In this document: piece by piece, positions 19,470-27,589 of the stretch
Position numbering within the stretch: position 1 is the first letter of the stretch
Layout of the letters: each line of letters starts with the position of its first letter
Assembly: GCA_046590575.1 (NCBI GenBank)
Contig: JBKJUS010000180.1
Coordinates: 1-45,567 of the forward strand
DNA length: 45,567 nt
Origin: DATLNF01 sp046590575
GTDB lineage: Bacteria; Actinomycetota; Actinomycetes; BP-191
Direction: 5' to 3'
Notes under the pieces: generated by a model
The model's input: only the letters and a program-made list of their open reading frames with translations
The model's database searches: none
Told to the model about the DNA's origin: nothing
Position numbers and translations under genes: made by a program

Positions 19470-19755
19470 GGGGCCTCCTCGATGCGGACGACTGGACGAC
19501 CACGCCGACGAGACGCCATGGAGAGGGCCCCGCGATCGTGCGCGCAGGGCCCCACATCGGCATACGGCGGAGCCCCTGCCGAAGCCCGCGCCAGAGCGCG
19601 GACCGCAGGGGCGGCGCCGACCGAGACCCGGCCACCTTGCAGTGGACGGGTGGGGAGCGGGGCTCCCGCTTGCGTGCCAGGTCCGAGGACCCAGCCGGTC
19701 AGTCGATGAGGGTATCAGAGGATCGCACGGGCCTCGTCCCCGCGAGTGTGCGGCG
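19470..19755 (-). promoter_or_regulatory. Structured infC leader with extended -10 promoter candidate and stem-loops
   Basis: This 286 bp gap has no gene that I can support. On the minus strand TGATACCCT (TACCCT at 19709-19714) fits an extended -10 promoter. Downstream lie strong inverted repeats. One is gctccc/gggagc (19653-19667). A nested pair has an outer 8 bp stem (19572-19579 with 19605-19612) and an inner perfect 6 bp stem with loop CAGA (19586-19601). Another has a 10 bp stem with one G-T pair (19525-19534 with 19543-19552). No U-run follows any of them, so classical intrinsic termination is not shown. The region probably regulates infC-rpmI-rplT; the mechanism is unknown. Confidence 0.5.
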
Positions 19756-21453
19756 CTACCGGGCGGTGAGGCTCCGCGTCGTTGAGCCGCGGCGGGTGCC
19801 CTGGCGGGCGGAGACGTAGAGAACGTAGGCCTGCGCGTCCGCAGGGAGCATCGTGGTGATTCGGAACTCACCGCCGGCTGTCGTGGTGGTCTGGCCAAGG
19901 TAGGTGTAGCGGGCGGACGGTCCTGAGCCGGTGAAGACGCCGAGGCCGACCGGAGCGCCGGAGTAGGCCGGAAGCAGTCGGCCGGTGAAAGTCGATGGTG
20001 CGACCCCGACCGGTCCCCCCGTGAGCGAGGTGACCGTGACACGGGCATTGACTGCGACCAGGGCACGAGCGTCAGGCAGGCCGGTCACTCGGGCGACGTA
20101 GGCAGTCTGCGTCTCGGGCCGCACCACCAAGGTGGCTGCGCCTGACTCGTCGGTGAAGCCAGTGCTGACCGCGGTGTAGGAAGTCTCGCCGTACTTCTTC
20201 GCGAAGAACGTCACCTCCACGTCGGGTGCGGCCGCACCGGACGCGTCCTTGACGGTGCACAGCAGCACCGGCGTGTTGCCGGCGGTGACAACCGGGAAGT
20301 CCAGCCGCAGACCGACAGTTGCCGGAGGCGGCGGCACGGTCACGACTCCACAGAGAACCCGGCCGCCTGAGTCGCCGGTCGCCTTGGTCGCCGCGTCCGG
20401 GCCCGTACCCGTCGTGCCGTCAGGGTTCGTGTAGCTATAGCGCGTCGGGATGTTGGCCAGGTTGTCCGGCGCAGCGTGTATGACGAGTGCGCCGCCGTCG
20501 GCGTCGAGCACCTGGGCGAGCGTGTAGTTGTCGGTGTCGAACTCCGCCCGAGCCTTGCCGTCTGCGGTAGCGAACAGGGCAGGCATGTCGCCGTCATGCT
20601 GCCCGTGGTCGGTGCTGCCAGCACCGAGATGTCCACCGGCCGAGCTGAAGGCAGCAGCCGAGGCGCCGTCACACTGCCCGACGGAGTGCACGTGGAAACC
20701 ATGGAAGCCCGGGGTGAGTCCAGATGCGTCAACGCTCACGTGCACCCGGTCAGGGCCGGCCGGACTGAAGCGGACGATGCCCGCCGACGCGCCAGTGCTC
20801 GTGCGCAACACCGCGCGGGCGGTCCGGCTACGGGTCGACGTCACGTTCGAGCCCACGTCGTTGGCCGACGGCACCACGCCGCACAGGACGCGACCGCCAG
20901 AATCGCCGGTGGCCTTCGTTGCAGCATCTGCACCTGTGCCGGTCGTGCCGTCAGCGTTGACGAACGAGTAGCGCGTCGGGATGTTGCCCAAGTTGTCCGG
21001 CGCAGCGTGCACGACGATAGCTGCGCCATCGGCGTCGAGCACCGCGGCGACCGTGAAAGCGTCGGTGACGAAGTCTGCAGTCGCGACGCCGTCGCCGTTC
21101 GCGTACAGCGGCGGCATGTCGCCATCGTGGCCGCCGTGCACCGCGGAGTCCGGGTTCCAGTGTCCGCCGGCCGACGTGAAGGCAGGGGTCGTGGAGCCGT
21201 CGCACTGCCCGACGGCATGCACGTGCATGCCGTGGAACCCCGGTGTCAGACCGAGTGCGCGTACCCGCACGTGGGTCTGCCCCTGGATGTCGGTGAGGTC
21301 AATCGTCCCGGCATCAGCCCCGGCCGCGGTGCGCAGCAGCACTTTCGATGCTGGCGTCACGACCGGGCTAGCGCCGGCCGGGCTGACGGCGAGCGCACCC
21401 CCGCTGAGCCCCAGCACGGCGACTGCGGTCACGATCGAGCTGATACGGCGCAT
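19756..21453 (-). CDS. Secreted protein with two tandem Cu/Zn superoxide dismutase domains and C-terminal Ig-like region
   Basis: The ATG at 21453 is preceded by a GGGGGAG ribosome-binding site and opens a Sec signal peptide (MRRISSIVTAVAVLGLSGG, likely cut near residue 28). SodC domain 1 spans about residues 36-194. Its copper and zinc ligands fit H77, H79, H98, H106, H109, D112 and H149, with GGRVLCGVV at the end. Domain 2 spans about 212-371, with H254, H256, H275, H283, H286, D289 and H326. Both sites look complete, so the enzyme should dismutate superoxide outside the cell. Residues about 380-565 look like two beta-sandwich (Ig-like) domains and carry no membrane anchor or LPxTG. SodC proteins normally have one domain of about 150-200 residues. 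The gene stands apart, with 58 bp before it and the infC leader after it. Confidence 0.92.
   Translation of the reverse strand: MRRISSIVTAVAVLGLSGGALAVSPAGASPVVTPASKVLLRTAAGADAGTIDLTDIQGQTHVRVRALGLTPGFHGMHVHAVGQCDGSTTPAFTSAGGHWNPDSAVHGGHDGDMPPLYANGDGVATADFVTDAFTVAAVLDADGAAIVVHAAPDNLGNIPTRYSFVNADGTTGTGADAATKATGDSGGRVLCGVVPSANDVGSNVTSTRSRTARAVLRTSTGASAGIVRFSPAGPDRVHVSVDASGLTPGFHGFHVHSVGQCDGASAAAFSSAGGHLGAGSTDHGQHDGDMPALFATADGKARAEFDTDNYTLAQVLDADGGALVIHAAPDNLANIPTRYSYTNPDGTTGTGPDAATKATGDSGGRVLCGVVTVPPPPATVGLRLDFPVVTAGNTPVLLCTVKDASGAAAPDVEVTFFAKKYGETSYTAVSTGFTDESGAATLVVRPETQTAYVARVTGLPDARALVAVNARVTVTSLTGGPVGVAPSTFTGRLLPAYSGAPVGLGVFTGSGPSARYTYLGQTTTTAGGEFRITTMLPADAQAYVLYVSARQGTRRGSTTRSLTAR
20341..21348 (-). 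repeat. Internal duplication encoding the two SodC domains
   Basis: The DNA for domain 1 (20872-21348) and domain 2 (20341-20820) encodes parallel copies. Shared blocks include LTPGFHG-HVH-VGQCDG, HDGDMP, HAAPDNL-NIPTRYS, DGTTGTG-DAATKATGDSGG and RVLCGV. Long DNA stretches are also nearly the same, for example the run encoding ATKATGDSGGRVLCGV in both. This indicates duplication of one domain inside the gene. Confidence 0.85.
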
Positions 21454-21511
21454 GGAACGACTCCCCCTCGGTTGGAATGCCTGCAGGCTACTCACTTGTC
21501 GGAACCGGCGG

Positions 21512-22189
21512 CTAGATCGGTTCTCCGGTGGTCTCAGGCAGCCGTGCCGGGGTCATGCCCAGCACCCGGAACCACGTCTGGACGGCAGCCCCTATCGCGA
21601 CGGCGTACAACAGCGTCCCGATGCCGAAGGGACCACCCAGGAGAAGTCCGAAGGCAAGCGCGACCACCTCCACCAATGAGCGGGCAAGACCCACTGACCG
21701 ACCCCACCGCACATGCAGCGCCACCATCAGACTGTCACGCGGACCCGCGCCGAGATGCGCGCCGATATAGAGCGCGCCGCCGAAGCCGATGACGAGGATG
21801 CCCGCGACGAGCACGCACATCCGTACTATCAGTCCGCGACCGTCGAGATCCTCCAGCCAGCCGGCGTCGAGCAACAGGTTCGCCACCCAGCCGATCAGCG
21901 CGATGTTGGCGAATGTCCCCACTCCCGGTCGCACACCGCCGAGGAGGACGCCGAGTGCGAGCACGACGAGTCCGACCACCTGCACGACGTAGCCGAACTG
22001 CACGTCGAGGCGAACAGCAAGCCCGCCGTGCAGAACATCCCACGGCGAGACGCCCAGGCCGGCCTGCAACGTCATCACGATGCCAACTGCAGAAGCGGTC
22101 AGGCCGGCGATGAGCTGCACCAGTCGAATGGCGAGGCGCGATCGCGCTACGCCGTTCGCTCCCAGGTCGGGCTGGTCCGACTCCCTCAC
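21512..22189 (-). CDS. YczE/YitT-like integral membrane protein
   Basis: The 225-residue protein has about five or six hydrophobic segments and resembles the YczE/YyaS/YitT membrane family. Typical family patterns are LQAGLGVSPWDVLHGGL after the first segment and the internal near-repeat GAHLGAGPRDSLMVAL, which suggests a duplicated half-structure. The biochemical function of the family is not established; it is often listed as a putative transporter. The GTG start overlaps the hisG stop as GTGA, so it is translated with hisG. A role in histidine metabolism is not implied by the sequence. Confidence 0.85.
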   Translation of the reverse strand: MRESDQPDLGANGVARSRLAIRLVQLIAGLTASAVGIVMTLQAGLGVSPWDVLHGGLAVRLDVQFGYVVQVVGLVVLALGVLLGGVRPGVGTFANIALIGWVANLLLDAGWLEDLDGRGLIVRMCVLVAGILVIGFGGALYIGAHLGAGPRDSLMVALHVRWGRSVGLARSLVEVVALAFGLLLGGPFGIGTLLYAVAIGAAVQTWFRVLGMTPARLPETTGEPI

Positions 22190-23061
22190 TCGACGATCTT
22201 GGAGATGGGCAGCTCGAGGATGTCGCGCGCACCGGCCGTCTTGAGGGCGGGGATCAAAGTGTTGACGCCGCGCTTGGCGACCACCGTCTCGAGTGCGCGC
22301 ATGTCACCGACGGCCAGCTGCATCACGGTCGGTGAGCTCATGGACGGCAGCACGGCAAGCACAGCGTCGAGCTGGGAAGCTGCGACGTTGAGCTTGAGCA
22401 GCACCTGACCGCGCGCTTTGATGGCTCCCTGCAGCAGCAATGCGATGTCCTCCATCGCTGCCCGCTTGTCCGGGTCGTCGTACGCCGCTCGCTGGGCTAC
22501 CAGCTCGGTGCGGCTGGTCAGCAGGGTGTGCAGGATCTTCAGCCCATGTTTACGCAACGACGAGCCGGTCTCGGTGACGTCGACGATCGCGTCGACGATG
22601 TCCGGCACCTTCGCCTCGGTGGCGCCGTAGGACGGCACGATCCGCGCCTTGACGCCGACTTCGTCGAAGTAGCGCCGGGTCAGCTCGGGGTACTCCGTCG
22701 ACACGCGAACACCCTCCGGGAGATCCGCACCGGTCTGCCACGGCGAGGACTCCGGGACCGCCAGGATGATCCGCACCGGGTTGCTGGTCGCCTTGGAGTA
22801 CTCCAGCTCACCCAAGCTGACGACGTCAGAACCGGTCTCAGTGATCCAGTCCCGGCCGGTGATGCCGAGGTCGAAAAGACCCTGTTCGACGTACTGCGGG
22901 ATCTCTTGGGGTCGCAGAAACCGCACCCGATCGATGCGCGGGTCGTCGATGGCAGCGTGGTAGTCGCGGTCCGAACCGCGCCGCACGGCCAGGTCGGCCG
23001 ACTCGAAGAGGGACAGTGTGGCGGACTCCAGGGAGCCCTTCGGCAGAACAAGGCTGAGCAC
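22186..23061 (-). CDS. hisG: ATP phosphoribosyltransferase (long form)
   Basis: HisG condenses ATP and PRPP, the committed step of histidine synthesis. The start MLSLVLPKGSLE and the GLFDLGITGRDWI segment are typical. The PRPP-binding loop is near DAIVDVTETGSSLR. At 291 residues it is the long, histidine-sensitive form with its own C-terminal regulatory domain (about 215-291), so no HisZ partner is needed. It follows ribH by 23 bp. In many actinobacteria hisE (phosphoribosyl-ATP pyrophosphatase) sits directly before hisG; here the gap is far too small for it. The stop overlaps the start of the YczE-like gene. Confidence 0.95.
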   Translation of the reverse strand: MLSLVLPKGSLESATLSLFESADLAVRRGSDRDYHAAIDDPRIDRVRFLRPQEIPQYVEQGLFDLGITGRDWITETGSDVVSLGELEYSKATSNPVRIILAVPESSPWQTGADLPEGVRVSTEYPELTRRYFDEVGVKARIVPSYGATEAKVPDIVDAIVDVTETGSSLRKHGLKILHTLLTSRTELVAQRAAYDDPDKRAAMEDIALLLQGAIKARGQVLLKLNVAASQLDAVLAVLPSMSSPTVMQLAVGDMRALETVVAKRGVNTLIPALKTAGARDILELPISKIVE

Positions 23062-23084
23062 GGCTGACCTTCCGGTGGGAGCAG

Positions 23085-23606
23085 TTAGTGGAGGGGTGGG
23101 ACGGGGTGGGTCGCCCCACGATGGGCCTCCCCACGCACCCCTGCGAGCACTGCTGTCGTCTCCAGCACCGCGAGCACCGCTTCCCGGCCCTTGTGGCCCT
23201 CGCTGCCGCCCGCGCGGTCGCGAGCCTGCTGCAGATCATCGACGGTAAGGACCCCGAAGCCAACCGGGATGCCGTGATCGAGGGCGACCCGGACGCAGCC
23301 GTCAGTGACAGCTCGACAGACCTGATCAAAATGCGGTGTGCCCCCGCGCACCACGATGCCAAGGCAGACCACCGCGTCGATGCGACCGGACCGGGCCAAG
23401 GCGTCGGCGACCACGGGCAGCTCAAAGGCGCCGGGGACCCGCACGACCTCGATGTCCGCGTGGCGGACACCAACCTCCCGGGCGGTCTCGACCGCACCGT
23501 CGACGAGAACGTCAGTGATGTCGGCGTACCAGCGGGTCGCGACAATCGCGATACGGACCCCCTCGCCGTGAATGACAGCTCGCTCAGGAGTGCCGGTCCC
23601 GCTCAT
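23085..23606 (-). CDS. ribH: 6,7-dimethyl-8-ribityllumazine synthase
   Basis: RibH joins the ribBA product and the ribD-derived pyrimidine to give lumazine, the substrate of riboflavin synthase. The 173-residue protein has VPGAFELPVVADALA, the GIVVRGGTPHFDQVCRAV active-site stretch with the conserved histidine, and PVGFGVLTVDD, all typical. The ATG at 23606 lies seven bases after the ribBA stop; the longer frame to 23699 overlaps ribBA and was rejected. It should assemble into a hollow multimer in the cytoplasm. Confidence 0.95.
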   Translation of the reverse strand: MSGTGTPERAVIHGEGVRIAIVATRWYADITDVLVDGAVETAREVGVRHADIEVVRVPGAFELPVVADALARSGRIDAVVCLGIVVRGGTPHFDQVCRAVTDGCVRVALDHGIPVGFGVLTVDDLQQARDRAGGSEGHKGREAVLAVLETTAVLAGVRGEAHRGATHPVPPLH

Positions 23607-23613
23607 CGGCGAC

Positions 23614-24879
23614 TCACGCGGGGTTGACGATGTCGGCACTCGCCTCGGTCGGCTCGTCGAGGGAACCCGGCAGGTCGAGCAGGTGACCCATCCGGTCACG
23701 CTTGGTCCGCAGGTAGCGGATGTTCTCCGCCGTCGCAGTCACCGGTAGCGGCACCCGGTCGACGATCTCCAACCCATAGCCCTCGAGTCCGGCGCGTTTC
23801 GCCGGATTGTTGCTAAGCAGCCGCATCGTCCGGATGCCCAGGTCGACCAGAATCTGCGACCCGGTGCCGTAGTCACGGGCATCCGCCGGCAATCCCAGGG
23901 ACAAATTGGCGTCGACGGTGTCCTGACCGTCATCCTGCAGCTGGTAGGCCTGCAGCTTGTGCATGAGACCGACACCGCGGCCCTCGTGCCCGCGGACGTA
24001 GAGCACCACGCCACGCCCCTCCGCTGCCACCGCGGCGATCGAAGCATCGAGCTGCGGGCCACAGTCGCATCGGGTCGACCCGAAGATGTCACCGGTGAGG
24101 CACTCGGAGTGCACCCGCACGAGCACCTGCTCGCCGTCGCCGATCTCACCCCGGACCAACGCCACATGCTCGACGTCATCGACAAGCGAGCGGTAAGCGA
24201 GGGCGCGGAACTCGCCGTGACGAGTGGGAATGCGCGCCTCGGCCACCGCCTGGACCTGCTTCTCGAACCTGCGACGGTAGGCGACCAGGTCAGCGATGGT
24301 GATCAGCGTCAGACCGTGCTCTCCACCGAAAGCCTCGAGCTCCTCGAGCCGGGCCATGTCGCCCTCGTCCTTCTGCGACACGATCTCGCAGAGCACACCG
24401 GCCGGGCGCAGGCCGGCGAGGCGAGCCAAGTCGACCGCGGCCTCAGTGTGCCCGGTACGCCGGAGGACGCCACCTTCCTTGGCCCGCAACGGCACCAGGT
24501 GCCCAGGCCGGGTGAAGTCCGCTGCCGTCGACGCCGGGTCGGCGAGCAGCCGCATGGTGTGCGCACGGTCGGTCGCGCTGATCCCGGTCGAGACCCCCTC
24601 ACGGGCATCGACGCTGACGGTGTACGCGGTGCCGCGCTTGTCCTGGTTGACGTAGTACATCGGGGGCAGCTCGAGGCGATCGCAGTCCGGGTCGAGCAGC
24701 GGCACGCAGATGTAGCCCGACGTGTAACGAACCATGAAGGCGACCATCTCCGGCGTGGCCTTCTCGGCAGCAAAGATGAGGTCGCCCTCGTTCTCCCGGT
24801 CGGCATCGTCAACGACGATGACCGCCTTGCCCGCGGCGATGTCACCGATCGCCCGCTCGATGCTGGCGAAGCTCGTCAT
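23614..24879 (-). CDS. ribBA: Bifunctional 3,4-dihydroxy-2-butanone-4-phosphate synthase / GTP cyclohydrolase II
   Basis: This 421-residue fusion supplies both precursors for riboflavin. The N-terminal RibB half (about 1-205) has DDADRENEGDLIFAA with metal and substrate acidic residues and RPGHLVPLRAKEGGV. The C-terminal RibA half (about 210-405) has the zinc cysteines in SECLTGDIFGSTRCDCGPQ and the GRGVGLMHKLQAY loop. The C-terminus adds a short acidic tail. The ATG at 24879 overlaps the ribE stop as ATGA, so the longer frame to 25050 was not used. Both active sites look complete. Confidence 0.95.
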   Translation of the reverse strand: MTSFASIERAIGDIAAGKAVIVVDDADRENEGDLIFAAEKATPEMVAFMVRYTSGYICVPLLDPDCDRLELPPMYYVNQDKRGTAYTVSVDAREGVSTGISATDRAHTMRLLADPASTAADFTRPGHLVPLRAKEGGVLRRTGHTEAAVDLARLAGLRPAGVLCEIVSQKDEGDMARLEELEAFGGEHGLTLITIADLVAYRRRFEKQVQAVAEARIPTRHGEFRALAYRSLVDDVEHVALVRGEIGDGEQVLVRVHSECLTGDIFGSTRCDCGPQLDASIAAVAAEGRGVVLYVRGHEGRGVGLMHKLQAYQLQDDGQDTVDANLSLGLPADARDYGTGSQILVDLGIRTMRLLSNNPAKRAGLEGYGLEIVDRVPLPVTATAENIRYLRTKRDRMGHLLDLPGSLDEPTEASADIVNPA

Positions 24880-25508
24880 GTGTGCTCCGGTGTCGTCGTC
24901 GCCGCCGCGAACGCGGTCGGCGCGTGTTGCATGAGGCGCTCGACGTACTTGGCTACCACGTCGACCTCGAGATTCACCGGATCTCCGATGCCCTTGGCGC
25001 CCAGCGTCGTCAGGTGCCGGGTGGTCGGGATCAGAGAAACCGAGAACCACGTGTCGCCGACGTCGACGACCGTGAGACTGACGCCATCCACGGTGATCGA
25101 ACCTTTGCCGACGACGTAGCGCGCCAGGTCCGCTGGCAACGACACGCGCACGACGTCCCAGTGCGGGTCGGCGATTCGCTCGAGCACGGCGCCGGTGCCG
25201 TCGACGTGACCTTGCACAAGGTGCCCGCCGAGACGGTCACTGAGCCGGACGGGGCGTTCAAGGTTGACCGATGAGCCCACCTGGAGGACGCCGAGACACG
25301 ACCGGTCGAGCGTCTCGCGCATCACATCGGCGCTGAAACGGCCGTCAGCCGTTTCCACGACGGTGAGGCAGACACCGTTGACCGCGATGGAGTCGCCGAG
25401 CCGGGCCCCGTCCGTGACCAGTGGCCCGTCGACGGTCAGCCGCACTGCGGAGGTGAGGTCGGTGATGTCGACCACCCGTCCGAGCTCTTCGACGATGCCG
25501 GTGAACAT
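24876..25508 (-). CDS. ribE: Riboflavin synthase alpha chain
   Basis: The 210-residue protein dismutates two lumazine molecules into riboflavin. It starts MFTGIVEELGRV, the family signature. It consists of two similar beta-barrel lumazine-binding domains: about 1-97, with SIAVNGVCLTVVE, and about 98-195, with LGGHLVQGHVDGTG and GKGSITVDGVSLTVVDV. The ATG directly follows the ribD stop (TAGATG), and its end overlaps ribBA. The first cysteine (C47 in the VNGVCLTV motif) is conserved in the family. Confidence 0.95.
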   Translation of the reverse strand: MFTGIVEELGRVVDITDLTSAVRLTVDGPLVTDGARLGDSIAVNGVCLTVVETADGRFSADVMRETLDRSCLGVLQVGSSVNLERPVRLSDRLGGHLVQGHVDGTGAVLERIADPHWDVVRVSLPADLARYVVGKGSITVDGVSLTVVDVGDTWFSVSLIPTTRHLTTLGAKGIGDPVNLEVDVVAKYVERLMQHAPTAFAAATTTPEHT

Positions 25509-26609
25509 CTACCCGGTCCTCTCGAAACGCGCTTCGAGCCGTAGGTCCGGCCCGACTCGCCGAACGTCGTCGAAGCGGAGCCGACGCAGGGCGCCGATGG
25601 TTGTGGTCCCGACTCCGCCGTTCAGTGCAGCCGTCCCGGATCCCATCAGTGCCGGAGCGAGGTAGGCGACGACGCGATCCACGAGGCCTGCGTCGACAAA
25701 GGATGAGGCGAGTCGCGGGCCACCCTCGACGAGCAGGTGCACGACCCCGTGGTCATGCAACAGCTTGAGCACGGCGTCGAGGTCGAGCCCACGCGCCGTA
25801 CGCGGGACGCCGACGACCCGAGCGAGCGGATGCATGGGAAGCGGCCGGTCGTCCGCGACGACCAGCCACGACGGAGCTTGGGCGTCGAGGACTAGGGAGT
25901 GTGCCGGTGTGCGGCCATCGCTGTCGAGGACAACACGTAGCGGCAGAGCAGCAAGTGGGGCCGCGACGCCGCGTACCGTAAGGGCGGGATCGTCGATCAG
26001 CACCGTGCCAACCCCCACGGCGATGCCGTCACACTCGGCGCGGAGCAGGTGCGCGTCAGCGCGAGCCTCTGCCGACGTGATCCACTGAGACGTGCCGTCG
26101 GCGGCGGCGGCGCGACCATCGAGCGTGGCTGCCATCTTCAAGGTGACGAACGGCCGACCAAGCTCGACCGCAGTGAGCCACGCCTCATTGACGCGACGGG
26201 CCGCGACCTCCTCGACACCGACCTCAACCTCGACACCGGCGGCGCGCAACCGGTCGACCCCCCCGCCGGCGACCCGCGTCGGCTCGCGGACGGCAACGAG
26301 CACCCGTCGGACACCTGCTGCCAGGAGCGCCGCGACGCACGGACCAGTGCGTCCCTCGTGCGCGCACGGCTCCAGAGTGACGGCCATCGTGGCGCCCCGA
26401 GCCTGCTCCCCCGCGGCTGCCAGCGCGACCACCTCAGCATGTGGGGCGCCGGTCCGGTCGCGCGCGTGCCAGCCCTCACCGACGATCGTGCCTCTGCTAT
26501 CGACCAAGACTGCACCGACGAGCGGATTGGGATGCGGGCGACCCCGCCCGCGCGCTGCGAGCTCGATCGCCCGGCGCATCGCTGCCCACTCCGGCGCCGT
26601 GACCTCCAT
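25509..26609 (-). CDS. ribD: Bifunctional diaminohydroxyphosphoribosylaminopyrimidine deaminase / reductase
   Basis: RibD performs the second and third steps of riboflavin synthesis. The N-terminal deaminase (about 1-145) has the zinc motif HAEV plus EPCAHEGRTGPC. The reductase half (about 146-366) has FVTLKMAATLDGR and the GPRLASSFVDAGLVD segment that binds NADPH. The ATG at 26609 lies only 44 bp from the next gene upstream, leaving no room for an FMN riboswitch. This suggests that the riboflavin genes are transcribed from upstream (rpe and the GGDEF gene) rather than from their own FMN-controlled promoter. Confidence 0.94.
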   Translation of the reverse strand: MEVTAPEWAAMRRAIELAARGRGRPHPNPLVGAVLVDSRGTIVGEGWHARDRTGAPHAEVVALAAAGEQARGATMAVTLEPCAHEGRTGPCVAALLAAGVRRVLVAVREPTRVAGGGVDRLRAAGVEVEVGVEEVAARRVNEAWLTAVELGRPFVTLKMAATLDGRAAAADGTSQWITSAEARADAHLLRAECDGIAVGVGTVLIDDPALTVRGVAAPLAALPLRVVLDSDGRTPAHSLVLDAQAPSWLVVADDRPLPMHPLARVVGVPRTARGLDLDAVLKLLHDHGVVHLLVEGGPRLASSFVDAGLVDRVVAYLAPALMGSGTAALNGGVGTTTIGALRRLRFDDVRRVGPDLRLEARFERTG

Positions 26610-26653
26610 CCGTCGAGTCTCCCATGACCCGCAGCTTCAGCCGCTGTCCGGCG

Positions 26654-27589
26654 CTAGGTCCCGCGGGTGCCGCGCCGGTCGACGGAGATCGATGACCCCA
26701 CGGTCCGCTTGGCGACCTTCTTCATTTCGGTGGCGACCTCGACGACTTCACGGTGGCCGTTATAGCCGCGCGGTCCGCTGAGCACGATGCCGATGGACAC
26801 CGACACAACCGGGAACTGCCGAACAGTGCCCTGCCGATCGGTGACTTCAAGGAAGCCTCGCGCCGCGTCGTCGGAGTCGTGCAGCCGAAGGACCGCCGCG
26901 TCGAAGATTTCGATGATCCGTCGCGCGAGCGGCTCGGACTGAACCTTGGTGCACACCGCTACGAAGTCGTCGCCGCCGATGTGGCCGATAAACGGTGCCG
27001 GCTCGCCCAGCTCGCCGACAGCCCGACGCATCGCCGTCGCGACCAGCGTGATGACCTCGTCGCCACGCAGGAACCCGTAGCGGTCGTTGAACGCCTTGAA
27101 GTTGTCCAGGTCGACGTAGCAGACGCCGAAGTCCTCGCCTCCACTCACCCTGGCGGCAATCTCTTCCTCTATCCGGTGGTTACCCGGCAAACCGGTCAGC
27201 GGTGAAGTCGAGCGCATCTCGGCAGTACGTCGCAGTGTGGAGCGGACTCGGGCTACGAGCTCCAGGGTGTCGAACGGCTTGATGATGTAATCGTCGGCGC
27301 CGGCGGTGAGTCCGTCCACCTTGTCTGCGGACAGACTCTTCGCCGTCAGCATGATCACTGGTATCGCCGCGGTGGTGGGGCTGGCCCGCAGACGCCGGCA
27401 GAGCTCGACGCCGCTGACCTTCGGCATCATCACGTCGAGCAGCACCAGGTCCGGCACGTGCTCGTAGGCAAGCAGCTCGGCGGCCTCGCCGTCGTGCGCG
27501 ACGATGACGTCAAAGCCTTCGAGTCGGAGGTTGATCTCGATGAACCGGGCGATGTCTCGGTCGTCGTCGACAACCAAGACGGTGGTCAC
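26654..27589 (-). CDS. Response regulator with receiver and variant GGDEF (GGDDF) domain
   Basis: The 311-residue protein begins with a receiver domain (about 1-120): acidic residues DDD 8-10, phospho-acceptor D52 in LLDVMMPKVSG, and K104 in IIKPFD. A GGDEF domain follows (about 130-295), with the CYVDLDNFKAFNDRYGF metal-binding aspartate region. The signature loop reads GGDDF at 205-209 rather than GG(D/E)EF, and no RxxD inhibitory site precedes it. It may therefore be a weak or inactive diguanylate cyclase, or a c-di-GMP/GTP-sensing form; activity cannot be told from sequence. The GTG start overlaps the rpe stop as GTGA, so it is co-translated with housekeeping genes. No kinase is adjacent. 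Confidence 0.92.
   Translation of the reverse strand: MTTVLVVDDDRDIARFIEINLRLEGFDVIVAHDGEAAELLAYEHVPDLVLLDVMMPKVSGVELCRRLRASPTTAAIPVIMLTAKSLSADKVDGLTAGADDYIIKPFDTLELVARVRSTLRRTAEMRSTSPLTGLPGNHRIEEEIAARVSGGEDFGVCYVDLDNFKAFNDRYGFLRGDEVITLVATAMRRAVGELGEPAPFIGHIGGDDFVAVCTKVQSEPLARRIIEIFDAAVLRLHDSDDAARGFLEVTDRQGTVRQFPVVSVSIGIVLSGPRGYNGHREVVEVATEMKKVAKRTVGSSISVDRRGTRGT

Noticed and set aside
20476..21792. 438-codon plus-strand open frame opposite the SodC gene
   Set aside because: The opposite strand encodes a signal peptide and two intact metal sites; this frame has only Arg-rich filler.
26610..26653. Possible FMN riboswitch before ribD
   Set aside because: The gap is only 44 bp, far below the roughly 130-base aptamer, and lacks the conserved motifs.
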